Positions 15,136-24,327 of a stretch of 64,000 nt of DNA are shown here, in pieces. Each line of letters begins with the position of its first letter. Position 1 is the first letter of the stretch. The notes under the pieces were generated by a model. The model had not been told where the DNA came from and ran no database searches. It worked only from the letters and a program-made list of their open reading frames with translations. Where the stretch lies: positions 1-64,000 of the forward strand of contig CABRHS010000009.1 in NCBI GenBank assembly GCA_902470815.1. The letters run 5' to 3'. Origin of the DNA: an uncultured Collinsella sp. (GTDB lineage: Bacteria > Actinomycetota > Coriobacteriia > Coriobacteriales > Coriobacteriaceae). The position numbers were made by a program, and so were the translations under genes.

Positions 15136-16035
15136 ATGAAACTCCAACAACTCAGATACATCGTCGAGGTGGCCTCGTGCGGCAGCGTCACCGAGGCGGC
15201 ACGGCACCTGTTCGTGTCGCAGCCGAGCGTGACCGCCGCCGTGCGCGATTTGGAACGCGAGATGGGCATCACGGTGTTCGACCGGACGAGCAAGGGCATG
15301 GTGACCACCACCGAGGGCCAGACGTTCCTCGGCTACGCTCGTCAAGTGCTCGAACAGGCGGACCTGCTCGAGGAGCGTTACAAACGCGACACTGAACCCG
15401 TGCCCCGCTTCGCTGTCTCCTGCCAGCACTACTCGTTTGCTGTGAATGCCTTCGTCGACGTGATCCGTGCATACGACGCCGCACGCTACGAGTTCACTCT
15501 GCGCGAGGAGCAGACGCACGAGATCCTCGAGGACGTCGCCCATATGAAGAGCGAACTCGGCGTGATTTACCTATCTGATGCCAATCGCGACGTGATCGGC
15601 CGCATGCTGCGTGCCGAGGAGCTCGAATTCAAGCCCTTGTTCTCCACTGCCGCGCACGTGTTCCTCTCCTCGACCCATCCCCTATCGGAACGTGCCTCGG
15701 TCACGCTCGAGGACCTCGCCGACTACCCCTACCTCTCCTACGAGCAGGGGGATTTCAACTCGTTCTACTTCTCCGAGGAACCACTGTCCACGCTCGGCCG
15801 CTCCAAGAACATTCGCGTGCGCGACCGCGCGACCCTGTTCAACCTGCTCATCGGCCTCGACGGCTACACGGTGTGCTCGGGCGTGATCTCGCACGAGCTC
15901 AACGGCGAGGACATCATCGCCGTCCCACTCGAGGTCGACGACCGCATGGAAGTCGGCATCGTCACGCGGCGCGACACCCACCTCTCCCGCTATGGAAAGG
16001 CGTTCGTCGAGGCTATCAGCACGCATATCCCGTAA
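15136..16035 (+). CDS. LysR family transcriptional regulator
   Basis: A 299-aa regulator. The N-terminal winged helix is MKLQQLRYIVEVASCGSVTE followed by HLFVSQPSVTAAVRDLE, and the C-terminal ligand domain runs from about residue 90 to the end. The start at 15136 is preceded by GAGAGG; the longer frame adds 20 residues that precede the conserved MKLQQLRYI. It stands 146 nt before a MetE-like methyltransferase gene on the same strand. LysR proteins (MetR, MtaR, CmbR) commonly control methionine genes, so that gene is the likely target. A T-N11-A dyad lies in the gap. Confidence 0.9.
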   Translation: MKLQQLRYIVEVASCGSVTEAARHLFVSQPSVTAAVRDLEREMGITVFDRTSKGMVTTTEGQTFLGYARQVLEQADLLEERYKRDTEPVPRFAVSCQHYSFAVNAFVDVIRAYDAARYEFTLREEQTHEILEDVAHMKSELGVIYLSDANRDVIGRMLRAEELEFKPLFSTAAHVFLSSTHPLSERASVTLEDLADYPYLSYEQGDFNSFYFSEEPLSTLGRSKNIRVRDRATLFNLLIGLDGYTVCSGVISHELNGEDIIAVPLEVDDRMEVGIVTRRDTHLSRYGKAFVEAISTHIP

Positions 16036-16075
16036 TGACCATGGGATCGAAAGCCTTCGTTACCCACCTATCTCC

Positions 16076-16090
16076 ATAGGTTTTTCCTAT
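16076..16090 (+). promoter_or_regulatory. Candidate LysR dyad before the MetE-like gene
   Basis: ATAGG (16076-16080) and CCTAT (16086-16090) are inverted around TTTTT, a LysR-type interrupted dyad. It lies about 95 nt upstream of the methyltransferase start and right after the lysR stop. Confidence 0.4.
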
Positions 16091-16181
16091 CGAAATTAGA
16101 TTGTTTTAAGTATTTCCCAATCGGATGCGCCTCCCGCATACTCCTTTCATCAGATATCGCATCTACCGAAAGGAGCCCATC

Positions 16182-17300
16182 ATGGCCGCCATCGCACCCA
16201 CCCGATTCGACGTCGTCGGTAGCTTCCTGCGCCCGGAGGCGCTCAAGGAGGCCCGAGCCGCACACGCCGCCGGCAAACTTGACGACGCAAGTCTCATCGC
16301 CGTCGAGAATGCCTGCATCGCCGAGCTCGTCGCCAAGCAGAAGGACGCTGGTCTGCCGCTGCTCACCGACGGAGAGTTCCGCCGCTCCTACTGGCACCTC
16401 GACTTCATGTGGGGACTCGGCGGGATTGAGCACGTGGAGCTCGACCATGGCTATTTCTTCGTGGGCGAGGAGACCACGCACGGCTCGGCCGCCCTCACGG
16501 GCAAGATCTCCGGTGAGAACCACCCCTTCGTCGAGCACTTCAAGTTCGTTCAGGCGCTCGAGGAGCCTGGGCACACGGCTAAGCAGACCATCCCCGCCCC
16601 CGCCCAGCTCCTGCTCGAGCTTCACCGTGACGAGGCGGCGGCCGAGCGCACGCACAGCTTCTACCCGAACGAGGACGAGCTGCTCGAGGACATCGGCGCG
16701 GCGTACCGCACCGTGATCGCCGAACTTTACGCCGCGGGCTGCCGCAACCTGCAGCTCGATGACTGCACCTGGGGCGCGCTCGTTGACGAGCACTTCCAGG
16801 CGGGCATCCGCGCCGCCGGCTCCACGCCCGAGGCCGAGGCCGAGAAGTACCTGCGCGTGAACAACCTCGCGCTCGAGGGACGCCCCGCCGACATGGCCGT
16901 CACCACGCACGTGTGCCGCGGCAACTATCACTCCACCCACGCCTCGAGTGGTCCGTACGACCTGGTGGCCCCCATCCTGTTCGCGCGCGAGAACGTCGAC
17001 GCCTTCTACCTGGAGTTCGACGACGAGCGCTCCGGCGGCTTCGAGCCGCTCGCGCACGTGGCGCCGGGCAAGAAGGTCGTCCTCGGCCTGGTGACCACCA
17101 AGCGCCCCGAGTTGGAGGACCGCGACGCCGTGATCGCGCGCATCCACGAGGCCGCGCGCTTCGTCCCGCTCGAGGACCTCTGCCTCTCCCCGCAGTGCGG
17201 ATTTGCCAGCTGCGAGATCGGCAACAAGCTCACCGAGGACGAGCAGTGGGCCAAGATCGCACTCGTGCGCAGCATCGCCGAGGAGGTCTGGGGCGCATAA
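16182..17300 (+). CDS. MetE-like cobalamin-independent methionine synthase (short form)
   Basis: A 372-aa protein equivalent to the C-terminal catalytic half of MetE (UROD/MetE superfamily, YxjG/YxjH type). Zinc ligands are visible: HVC with H243 and C245, the glutamate in FYLEFDDERSGGFEPL, and the cysteine in LSPQCGFAS. The methyl donor domain of full MetE (about 350 N-terminal residues) is absent, as is normal for this subfamily. The natural donor is therefore uncertain (methyltetrahydrofolate, methylcobamide protein or S-methyl compounds). The start at 16182 follows AAGGAGCCC. It is probably controlled by the adjacent LysR protein. Confidence 0.88.
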   Translation: MAAIAPTRFDVVGSFLRPEALKEARAAHAAGKLDDASLIAVENACIAELVAKQKDAGLPLLTDGEFRRSYWHLDFMWGLGGIEHVELDHGYFFVGEETTHGSAALTGKISGENHPFVEHFKFVQALEEPGHTAKQTIPAPAQLLLELHRDEAAAERTHSFYPNEDELLEDIGAAYRTVIAELYAAGCRNLQLDDCTWGALVDEHFQAGIRAAGSTPEAEAEKYLRVNNLALEGRPADMAVTTHVCRGNYHSTHASSGPYDLVAPILFARENVDAFYLEFDDERSGGFEPLAHVAPGKKVVLGLVTTKRPELEDRDAVIARIHEAARFVPLEDLCLSPQCGFASCEIGNKLTEDEQWAKIALVRSIAEEVWGA

Positions 17301-17445
17301 ATAAAGACTCATCGGCAACGATGGCACATGACACGCCGCCTCAAAAAGGCAGTAGCGATGCATGAGCGCGCTCGACGCGTGGCATCTCATAATCGATGAA
17401 ACTCACGAAATGAATGCCTGTCCCCTCGTTGAGAACGTGGCGCGC

Positions 17446-19053
17446 TTACTCCGCGGCCGCGCGGACGAACTCACGGAACAGCGGGTGCGGACGCGTGGGG
17501 CGGCTCTTGAACTCGGGATGCGCCTGCGTGGCGACGAACCACGGGTGCAGGTCGCGGCGCAGCTCGACCATCTCGACCAGCGCGCCATCCGGGCTCGTGC
17601 CGGACACGACCAAGCCGGCCGCCTCCAGCTCCTCGCGGTACGCGCTGTTGAACTCGTAACGATGACGATGGCGCTCCTGCACCAGCGCCTCGCCGTATGC
17701 CTCCGCAGCGAGCGTACCTGCGACGAGCGCGCACGGATACGCGCCAAGGCACATGGTGCCGCCCTTCTCGGTCACGCCCTCCTGCTCATCGAGCAGGTCG
17801 ATCACGGCGTGCGCGCACTGCGGGTCGAACTCGGATGAGCTCGCGTCCGCATAGCCCAGCACGTCGCGCGCGAACTCGCACACGGCGACCTGCATACCCA
17901 GGCAGATGCCCAGATACGGCACCTGGTGCTCGCGCGCGTAGCGGGCAGCGGCGATCTTGCCGTCGAAGGCGCGCTTGCCGAAGCCGCCCGGCACGAGAAT
18001 GCCCGACGCGTCGCCCAGCACCTGCTCGACGTTGTCATCGGAGAGCGCCTCCCCATCGACGAGTTCGACCTCCACGTGCTTGCCCAGGTGCGTGCCCGCG
18101 TGGTGCAGTGCCTCGATGACGGAGAGGTACGCGTCGGGCAGCTGGGTATACTTGCCCACGAGCGCGATCTTCACGGGGTCGCCCTCGTTTTCCGCATGGT
18201 CCTTCGCAGCGAGGAACCCCTCCCAATCCGCCATGTCGCGCTCGTGCGGATCAAGCCCCAGGCGCTCGCAGACGCGCAGGTCGAAATCCTGCTCGGCCAT
18301 CATGCACGGCACATCGTAGATGGACGGGGCGTCCTCGCAGGTGAACACGCAATCCACGTCCACGTCGGTGAACGAGGCGATCTTGGCGCGCACGTCGTCC
18401 TCGATATGATGGTCGCTGCGCAGCACGATGATGTCGGGCTGGATGCCGAAGCTCCGCAGCTCCTTAACGGAGTGCTGCGTCGGCTTGGTCTTCACCTCGT
18501 GAGCCGCCGCGATATAGGGCACGAGCGAGACGTGGATGTAGCAGACGTTCTCGGCGCCGGCATCCTTCTTGTACTGACGGATGGCCTCGACGAACGGCTG
18601 GCCCTCGATATCGCCGATCGTGCCGCCGAGCTCGGTGATGACCACATCGGCGTCCGTCTGCTCCTCGACGCCGCGGAACTTGGCCTTGATGGCGTTCGTC
18701 ACGTGCGGGATGACCTGTACCGTGCCGCCGAGGAAGTCGCCATGGCGCTCGCGCGCGATGAGGTCCTGGTAGATGGCGCCCGTGGTGAAGTTGGAGTCGC
18801 GTGTGAGGTTCTCGTCAATGAAGCGCTCGTAATGGCCGAGGTCGAGATCGCTTTCGTAGCCGTCCTCGGTGACGAACACCTCGCCGTGCTGGAACGGGCT
18901 CATGGTACCCGGGTCCACGTTGAGATACGGGTCGGCCTTCTGCATGGTCACCCGGTAGCCGCGCGACTTGAGCAGACGCCCCAGCGATGCCGCGGTGATG
19001 CCCTTGCCCAGCGAGCTGACCACGCCGCCGGTCACGAATATATGCTTTGTCAT
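17446..19053 (-). CDS. pyrG: CTP synthase
   Basis: A 535-aa glutamine-dependent CTP synthase, converting UTP to CTP in the cytoplasm. The synthetase domain starts KHIFVTGGVVSSLGKGI (P-loop) and contains DPYLNVDPGTMSPFQHGEVF in two pieces. The class I glutaminase domain shows the nucleophile in YLGICLGMQ and the histidine-glutamate pair in HPEFKSRP. The length is normal. It appears to be monocistronic; the 145-nt gap after it carries no clear terminator and no gene. Confidence 0.97.
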   Translation of the reverse strand: MTKHIFVTGGVVSSLGKGITAASLGRLLKSRGYRVTMQKADPYLNVDPGTMSPFQHGEVFVTEDGYESDLDLGHYERFIDENLTRDSNFTTGAIYQDLIARERHGDFLGGTVQVIPHVTNAIKAKFRGVEEQTDADVVITELGGTIGDIEGQPFVEAIRQYKKDAGAENVCYIHVSLVPYIAAAHEVKTKPTQHSVKELRSFGIQPDIIVLRSDHHIEDDVRAKIASFTDVDVDCVFTCEDAPSIYDVPCMMAEQDFDLRVCERLGLDPHERDMADWEGFLAAKDHAENEGDPVKIALVGKYTQLPDAYLSVIEALHHAGTHLGKHVEVELVDGEALSDDNVEQVLGDASGILVPGGFGKRAFDGKIAAARYAREHQVPYLGICLGMQVAVCEFARDVLGYADASSSEFDPQCAHAVIDLLDEQEGVTEKGGTMCLGAYPCALVAGTLAAEAYGEALVQERHRHRYEFNSAYREELEAAGLVVSGTSPDGALVEMVELRRDLHPWFVATQAHPEFKSRPTRPHPLFREFVRAAAE

Positions 19054-19184
19054 GGTGTTTACCTGCGCTTCCCGTCGAAATCTGCACCGGAGTCCGGCGC
19101 TTCCACGGGATTTCAGTGTACTACCCGCCTACCATGACGATGGGGAGCATGGCGAATTCACGCACTGGAAACGATTGCCCCTCC

Positions 19185-19221
19185 CAACCTCAAATGAGGG
19201 ACAGTCCCTAATTTGAGGTTG
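19185..19221. repeat. REP-like palindrome, second copy
   Basis: CAACCTCAAATGAGGGA (19185-19201) and 19205-19221 form a 17-bp stem with one mismatch around CAG. It matches the 14881-14917 copy in arm length, loop length and the GGGAcwGTCCC centre. It lies in the gap between pyrG and the metallophosphoesterase. Confidence 0.65.
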
Positions 19222-19276
19222 AAGTCCCATGCATTCGAAGCGAAGGCCGCGGTGAAGGCCGGCGCTCCGCGTGGTG

Positions 19277-19996
19277 CTAGCGTCCGAGTCTGAGCTCCCG
19301 CAGCGCCGAGGCGCAACGCCGCGACGCCTCCGCAGACTCCTGCGCGGTCGCATGGTCGCGATCCACCTCGACCATGAGCTCGCGGACCACTTCGCAATCC
19401 TCGGCCACCGCAGGATCACCCGTCCCGTTCACCCACTCCCACCAGCGGGCACGACCGTAGAACTCCACGCCCTCGAACCAGGCGCGAATCTCGTCCAGGC
19501 TCACCGGCGCCAGGTCGTTCGCATCCATGCCCACGTCATAGCGCATGAGGCCCTGCTTGCGGTTGAGCTCGTTATACACGCTGCCCGCGCTGTGGATATG
19601 CCCATGCAGATGCCAGGACCCGCGCGACATGGACTGCCACTCCATGAGCGGATAGTGCGACAGCACGATCTTCTGCCCACGGATATTGATGCGCACGATG
19701 GGCGGCTCGACGATGAACGTCCCCGCCACGTCCTTGTGCGTCCAGTCCTTGTCGTGATTGCCCGGCACGATGTGCACCTTGCGGCAATTGATCTTCGAGC
19801 GCAGCGCCGCCGCCTCGACCGCGGTCATCTGATACGAGAAATCACCGAGGATGTACAGGTCGTCGGTGGACGCCACACGCTCGTTGATCGCGTTGATGAG
19901 CACGCGATTCATATGCGCGATATCGCCAAACGGGCGATCGGTGAAATGCAGCACGTTGGCATGGCCGAAGTGCGTGTCCGATGTAAACCAGATCAT
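19277..19996 (-). CDS. Metallophosphoesterase
   Basis: A 239-aa calcineurin-like phosphoesterase. Metal-site motifs appear in order: SDTHFGH (residues 6-12), LGDFS (about 50), PGNHD (about 80), and LHGHIHS (about 128-134). The substrate is unknown; this short cytoplasmic type acts on phosphodiesters or phosphomonoesters such as nucleotides. An ATG start at 19996. It lies 41 nt from the BceB-like permease gene on the same strand, and the two may be cotranscribed. Confidence 0.88.
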   Translation of the reverse strand: MIWFTSDTHFGHANVLHFTDRPFGDIAHMNRVLINAINERVASTDDLYILGDFSYQMTAVEAAALRSKINCRKVHIVPGNHDKDWTHKDVAGTFIVEPPIVRINIRGQKIVLSHYPLMEWQSMSRGSWHLHGHIHSAGSVYNELNRKQGLMRYDVGMDANDLAPVSLDEIRAWFEGVEFYGRARWWEWVNGTGDPAVAEDCEVVRELMVEVDRDHATAQESAEASRRCASALRELRLGR

Positions 19997-20037
19997 GAGA
20001 CGGACCTCCCGTCACGCGGAGTGACATAGTCCGACAA

Positions 20038-21408
20038 TCATACCCTCGGCAGCACCACCCGCTCGACGGCGTGGGCGGTGATCGCCCCGTACGCCGCCAT
20101 GAGGCCGACCGTGAAGGCGAGCACACCCGCAACGATCGCGAACAGGCCCTCGGCACCGAGCGCGAACGCGAGAAACGCGACGAGGAACAACCCGAATACA
20201 TCGTGGACGAGAGCCCCGGCGAGCGGCGCGGCGAAGTAGAGCGCGAGCTGCCGGCGCACGGACGCACGCATAAGGGCGCGGTCGCACCCGAGCTGCCCCA
20301 GCACGCCGTACGCGCGCCGTGCATCGACCGCGCCCGAAAGCTGCTGGAGCGCGAGCACCGCGACGGCGCTCAGCAGGAACACCGCCCCGTAGAAGATGCC
20401 GATGTAGCCGATCGGCGCCATCGACGCCGCGATGCCGGCCGAGACCGTCTCGGGCGTGCGCAGCCCGATACTGAAGACGAATCCCGCGACCATCATGCAC
20501 ACGGCGACGGCGACGAGCGCGCATACGCAGGCGAGCGCCATCGAGGTACTGGACACGCGCGCCTCGACCTGCCGCACCGTGAAGGCGGTGAGCCCGTCCC
20601 AGTACCACTCGGAGCGCCCGCGCGCCCGCTCGCCCCATGCGGCCACGCCCAGGCGCGCGACGAGCGACGTGGCGAAGCAGGCGGCGAAGCCCATGGGGAT
20701 GATGAACGCGATGAAGTACACCGGTTGGAACACGCACGAGCCCCATACGACCGCGAGCAGGACCGCGGCGAGCACCGCCTGGCCGCCCCGAGCGACCCGG
20801 CCGCCGAGGCGCATGCGCTCCGGCGCGCGCTCGGCGGACATGAGCTCGATCAGCGGGCGCCGCGCGATATCGCGCGCGCCGTCCACAGCGTTCACCGCGA
20901 ACACCACGGCAAAGCATCCGGCGGTCCATGCCGCGGAGTCGGGCGAGAAGGAGAACGCGAGCCGCCAGGGAGCGTCGAACACGAAGGCCGCGACCGCGCC
21001 GAACGCGGGCGACAGCGCCGCGCCCGCCGCCAAACCGCACGCCAGCGCGCCGGCACCCACGAGCGCCGTCTCGACCACGAGTACGACCGACACCGCGCCG
21101 CGCCCCATGCCGCACAGCTCGTACAACGCAAACTCGCGCTTGCGCCGGCGGAGCAGGAACCGATTGGCATACCGCACCAAGAAGAGGAACACGAGCACGG
21201 TGAAGATGGAAAACGCCTGCAGGACATCGCCCGCGCTCCCCAGCACGCCCATCTGCTCGGGCGAGAGCCCCATGGCGCGCACGTGGTCGGTCGAGGCGAC
21301 GAACGAGTACAGCAAACACGCCGCAAAGCCGAGTGTCGCGAAATACACCGAGTAGTCTCGCGCGCTGCGGCGCACGTTGCCGAGGGCGAGCTTGAGATAT
21401 AGCTGCAT
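20038..21408 (-). CDS. FtsX/BceB-type ABC permease without adjacent ATPase
   Basis: A 456-aa membrane protein. The N-terminal part has LYLKLALGNVRRSARDYSVY and RRKREFALYELCGMGRG, the hallmark of Bce-type (antimicrobial-peptide detoxification) permeases. About eight to ten membrane segments follow. Typical BceB proteins have about 650 residues with a large extracellular loop between TM7 and TM8; this protein lacks most of it. The start at 21408 has GGAAGGA upstream. No ABC ATPase gene or two-component system adjoins, so the partner must be elsewhere or the gene is an orphan remnant. Confidence 0.75.
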   Translation of the reverse strand: MQLYLKLALGNVRRSARDYSVYFATLGFAACLLYSFVASTDHVRAMGLSPEQMGVLGSAGDVLQAFSIFTVLVFLFLVRYANRFLLRRRKREFALYELCGMGRGAVSVVLVVETALVGAGALACGLAAGAALSPAFGAVAAFVFDAPWRLAFSFSPDSAAWTAGCFAVVFAVNAVDGARDIARRPLIELMSAERAPERMRLGGRVARGGQAVLAAVLLAVVWGSCVFQPVYFIAFIIPMGFAACFATSLVARLGVAAWGERARGRSEWYWDGLTAFTVRQVEARVSSTSMALACVCALVAVAVCMMVAGFVFSIGLRTPETVSAGIAASMAPIGYIGIFYGAVFLLSAVAVLALQQLSGAVDARRAYGVLGQLGCDRALMRASVRRQLALYFAAPLAGALVHDVFGLFLVAFLAFALGAEGLFAIVAGVLAFTVGLMAAYGAITAHAVERVVLPRV

Positions 21409-21594
21409 GGCGGGTCCTTCCAAAGGTTATTACCGCGCCCATTCTCGCGGGCGCGGCGCTCCCCCGCCATCGATTCTGCTTACATGCGGCGAACGAAAAT
21501 GTAAGGCTGCCCGCACGTGCGCCGCCGCATCAAATCCGAGTGCCCGCACACGTTCCTGACTCGCGTCGGCGCAGGCAGATTTCTCCTGACATGC

Positions 21595-21628
21595 GCATAC
21601 CCCCGGCGCGACCGCACCGGGGGCATGC
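21595..21628 (-). terminator. Hairpin downstream of kdpC
   Basis: GCATACCCCCGG (21595-21606) and CCGGGGGCATGC (21617-21628) form a 12-bp stem with one wobble pair. It stands about 25 nt after the kdpC stop on the minus strand. The tail is not a clean T run. Confidence 0.45.
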
Positions 21629-21653
21629 AAGCATCTCTAGTCGAAAACGCCGC

Positions 21654-22244
21654 CTACAGCACGCCGTCCAACATGAGGTTCACCTTGAGCACGTTGACCG
21701 TGGGCTCGCCGAAGACGCCCAGGAATCGGCCCTTGGTGCACTGGGCGATGATGTCACGCACCTCGCCTTCGCTCTTGCTGGTAGCCTTTGCCAGGCGCGG
21801 TACCTGGTACTCGGCAGCATCGGGGGAGATCTCGGGGTCGAGCCCTGAGCCGGAACACGTCACCAGGTCGACGGGCACGGCATCCATGCCGGCGTCGGGA
21901 TTGGCGGCGCGAATCTTCTCGACGCGCGCGTCCACAAGCTGCCGGTACTCCTCGCTCGCTGGGGAGAGGTTGGACGGAGCGCCGTAGGCCATGAGCCCGC
22001 CGTCCTCCCCCTCGACGATAGTCACGTTCTGGATACGGCCCCACATGTGGTCCTCATCCTCGAAGCTCTGGCCGATGAGCTCGGAGCCCACGATCTTGTC
22101 GTCGACCTTGATGAGAGAGCCGTTCGCCTGATACGGGAACGCAACCTGGGCGATGCCGGTCACGACGAGCGTATAGCCCAGGCCGCAGACAACGGTAAAC
22201 AGCGCGAACACACCCAGCGCACGCGATGCAACACCTTTGAACAT
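21654..22244 (-). CDS. kdpC: Potassium-transporting ATPase subunit C
   Basis: A 196-aa KdpC, the chaperone-like subunit of the KdpFABC K+ pump. One N-terminal membrane segment (residues 8-30), then GSLIKVDDKIVGSELIGQSF, YGAPSNLSPAS and PVDLVTCSGSGLDPEISP, which are family signatures. The start at 22244 is preceded by GGAGG. It is the last gene of kdpFABC, 13 nt after kdpB. Confidence 0.96.
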   Translation of the reverse strand: MFKGVASRALGVFALFTVVCGLGYTLVVTGIAQVAFPYQANGSLIKVDDKIVGSELIGQSFEDEDHMWGRIQNVTIVEGEDGGLMAYGAPSNLSPASEEYRQLVDARVEKIRAANPDAGMDAVPVDLVTCSGSGLDPEISPDAAEYQVPRLAKATSKSEGEVRDIIAQCTKGRFLGVFGEPTVNVLKVNLMLDGVL

Positions 22245-22256
22245 ACAAACCTCCAC

Positions 22257-24311
22257 TTACATAATGCCGCAGAACGCGAGCAGCATGTCGATGAGCTTGA
22301 TGAATACGAACGGGGCAACGATGCCGCCCAGACCCCACACGAGCAGGTTGTGGGTCAGCAGCTGTCCGGACGGGACCTCGCGGTACTTAACGCCCTTCAG
22401 CGCGGCCGGGATCAGCGCGACGATAACGAGCGCGTTATAGATGATGGCCGAAAGAACCGCGGACAGCGGGCTTGCCAGACCGAGGATGTTGAGCGCTCCA
22501 AGACCCGGGTAGATCGGCGAGAACAGGGCCGGGATGATAGCGAAGTACTTCGCCACGTCGTTGGCCACCGAGAAGGTCGTGAGCGAACCGCGGGTCATGA
22601 GCAGCTGCTTGCCAATACGCACGACCTCGATGAGCTTGGTGGGGCTGGAGTCGAGGTCAACCATGTTGCCGGCCTCCTTGGCAGCCTGGGTGCCCGTGTT
22701 CATGGCCACGGCGACATCGGCCTGGGCAAGAGCGGGCGCGTCGTTGGTGCCGTCGCCGGTCATGGCGACCAGGTGGCCCTCACGCTGGAACTCGCGGATC
22801 TTCTCGAGCTTGCCCTCAGGGGTGGCCTCGGCCAGGAAGTCGTCAACGCCGGCCTCGGCGGCGATTGCCGCGGCGGTGAGCGGGTTGTCGCCCGTCACCA
22901 TGATGGTCTTGATGCCCATGCGGCGCAGGTCGGCGAACTTCTCCTTAACGCCGGACTTGATGATGTCCTTGAGGTACACAACACCCAGCACGCGGCAGTT
23001 CTTGGTCACGACCAGCGGGGTGCCACCGGCCTTGGCGATGCGCTCGACGACCTCGTCGCACTCCTGGGAGAACACGCCGCCGGCGGCCTCGACATATGCA
23101 CGGACGGAATCCGCCGCGCCCTTTCGAATCTCATTGCCCTCGTAATTCACGCCCGACATGCGCGTCGCCGCGGTGAAGGGAATGAACTCCATGCCCTTGT
23201 CCTCGAGCGTGCGGCCGCGCAGACCGAACTGCTCCTTGGCGAGCACGACGATCGAGCGGCCCTCGGGGGTCTCGTCGGCCAGCGAGGAGAGCTGGGCGGC
23301 ATCGGCCAGCTCCGCGGGATCGACGCCGTCGACCGGGATGAACTCGGCGGCCTGGCGGTTACCCAGGGTGATGGTGCCGGTCTTGTCGAGCATGAGGATG
23401 TCGACGTCGCCGGCGGCCTCGATGGCGCGGCCGGACATGGCCAGCACGTTGGCCTCGTTCAGACGGCTCATGCCGGCGATGCCGATGGCGGACAGCAACG
23501 CGCCGATGGTAGTGGGAGCCAGGCACACGAGCAGCGCCACGAGCGTGGTCACGGCCGTGGGGTTGACCATGTCGTTAAGACCGGCCGAGAAGCAGGAGTA
23601 GCAATACAGGGCCAGCGTGACCAGGATAAAGACGATGGAGAGGGCCACCAGGAAGATTTCCAGAGCGATCTCGTTGGGAGTCTTCTTGCGCGCGGCACCC
23701 TCGACCATCGCGATCATCTTGTCCAGGAAGCTCTGGCCGGGCTCACTGGAGATCTTGACGACGATCCAGTCGGACAGCACCGTGGTACCGCCGGTAACGG
23801 CAGAGCGGTCGCCGCCGGCCTCGCGGACCACGGGGGCGGACTCGCCGGTGATGGCGGACTCGTCAACGGAGGCAGCGCCCTCGATGACGTCGCCGTCGCC
23901 GGGGATCTGCTCGCCGGCGCGTACGATCACCAGGTCGCCGCGCGTGAGCTCGGTGCCGGGAACGACGGTAAAGTGCTCCTTGTCCTCAACGGACTCGATG
24001 CGATGGGCCTCGACATCCTTTTTGGCCGCACGCAGGGAATCGGCCTGAGCCTTACCGCGGCCCTCGGCAAGCGCCTCGGCGAAGTTCGAGAACAGGTCGG
24101 TGAGCCACAGGATGACCGCGATGGCGACCACATAGTAGGTGGGCACACCCGCGTCCTGCACACCGAAGATGGAAGCGACAGCCAGGACGGAGGTCATGAC
24201 GGCGGAAAGCCACACCAGGAACATGACCGGGTTTTGAATCTGGACGCGAGGATCCAGCTTGGCAAACGAGTCGCGGACCGCGCGGCCCATCATGTCTTTT
24301 TGCATAGCCAT
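22257..24311 (-). CDS. kdpB: Potassium-transporting ATPase subunit B
   Basis: A 684-aa P-type ATPase, the energising subunit of KdpFABC. The phosphorylated aspartate is D309 in MLDKTGTITLG. Also visible are the TGES actuator loop, TGDNPLTAAAIA and MTGDGTNDAPALAQADV of the P domain. The start at 24311 has AAGGAGGG upstream; a longer frame without a ribosome site was not used. It follows kdpA by 16 nt. The pump takes up K+ with high affinity when external K+ is low and is controlled by the divergent KdpDE system. Confidence 0.98.
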   Translation of the reverse strand: MAMQKDMMGRAVRDSFAKLDPRVQIQNPVMFLVWLSAVMTSVLAVASIFGVQDAGVPTYYVVAIAVILWLTDLFSNFAEALAEGRGKAQADSLRAAKKDVEAHRIESVEDKEHFTVVPGTELTRGDLVIVRAGEQIPGDGDVIEGAASVDESAITGESAPVVREAGGDRSAVTGGTTVLSDWIVVKISSEPGQSFLDKMIAMVEGAARKKTPNEIALEIFLVALSIVFILVTLALYCYSCFSAGLNDMVNPTAVTTLVALLVCLAPTTIGALLSAIGIAGMSRLNEANVLAMSGRAIEAAGDVDILMLDKTGTITLGNRQAAEFIPVDGVDPAELADAAQLSSLADETPEGRSIVVLAKEQFGLRGRTLEDKGMEFIPFTAATRMSGVNYEGNEIRKGAADSVRAYVEAAGGVFSQECDEVVERIAKAGGTPLVVTKNCRVLGVVYLKDIIKSGVKEKFADLRRMGIKTIMVTGDNPLTAAAIAAEAGVDDFLAEATPEGKLEKIREFQREGHLVAMTGDGTNDAPALAQADVAVAMNTGTQAAKEAGNMVDLDSSPTKLIEVVRIGKQLLMTRGSLTTFSVANDVAKYFAIIPALFSPIYPGLGALNILGLASPLSAVLSAIIYNALVIVALIPAALKGVKYREVPSGQLLTHNLLVWGLGGIVAPFVFIKLIDMLLAFCGIM

Positions 24312-24327
24312 AAATCTGCGCCCTCCT

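Noticed and set aside
20071..21402. Very long + strand frame opposite the BceB-like permease
   Set aside because: A shadow of the permease gene caused by high GC; its protein is mostly Arg, His, Glu and Asp without domains.
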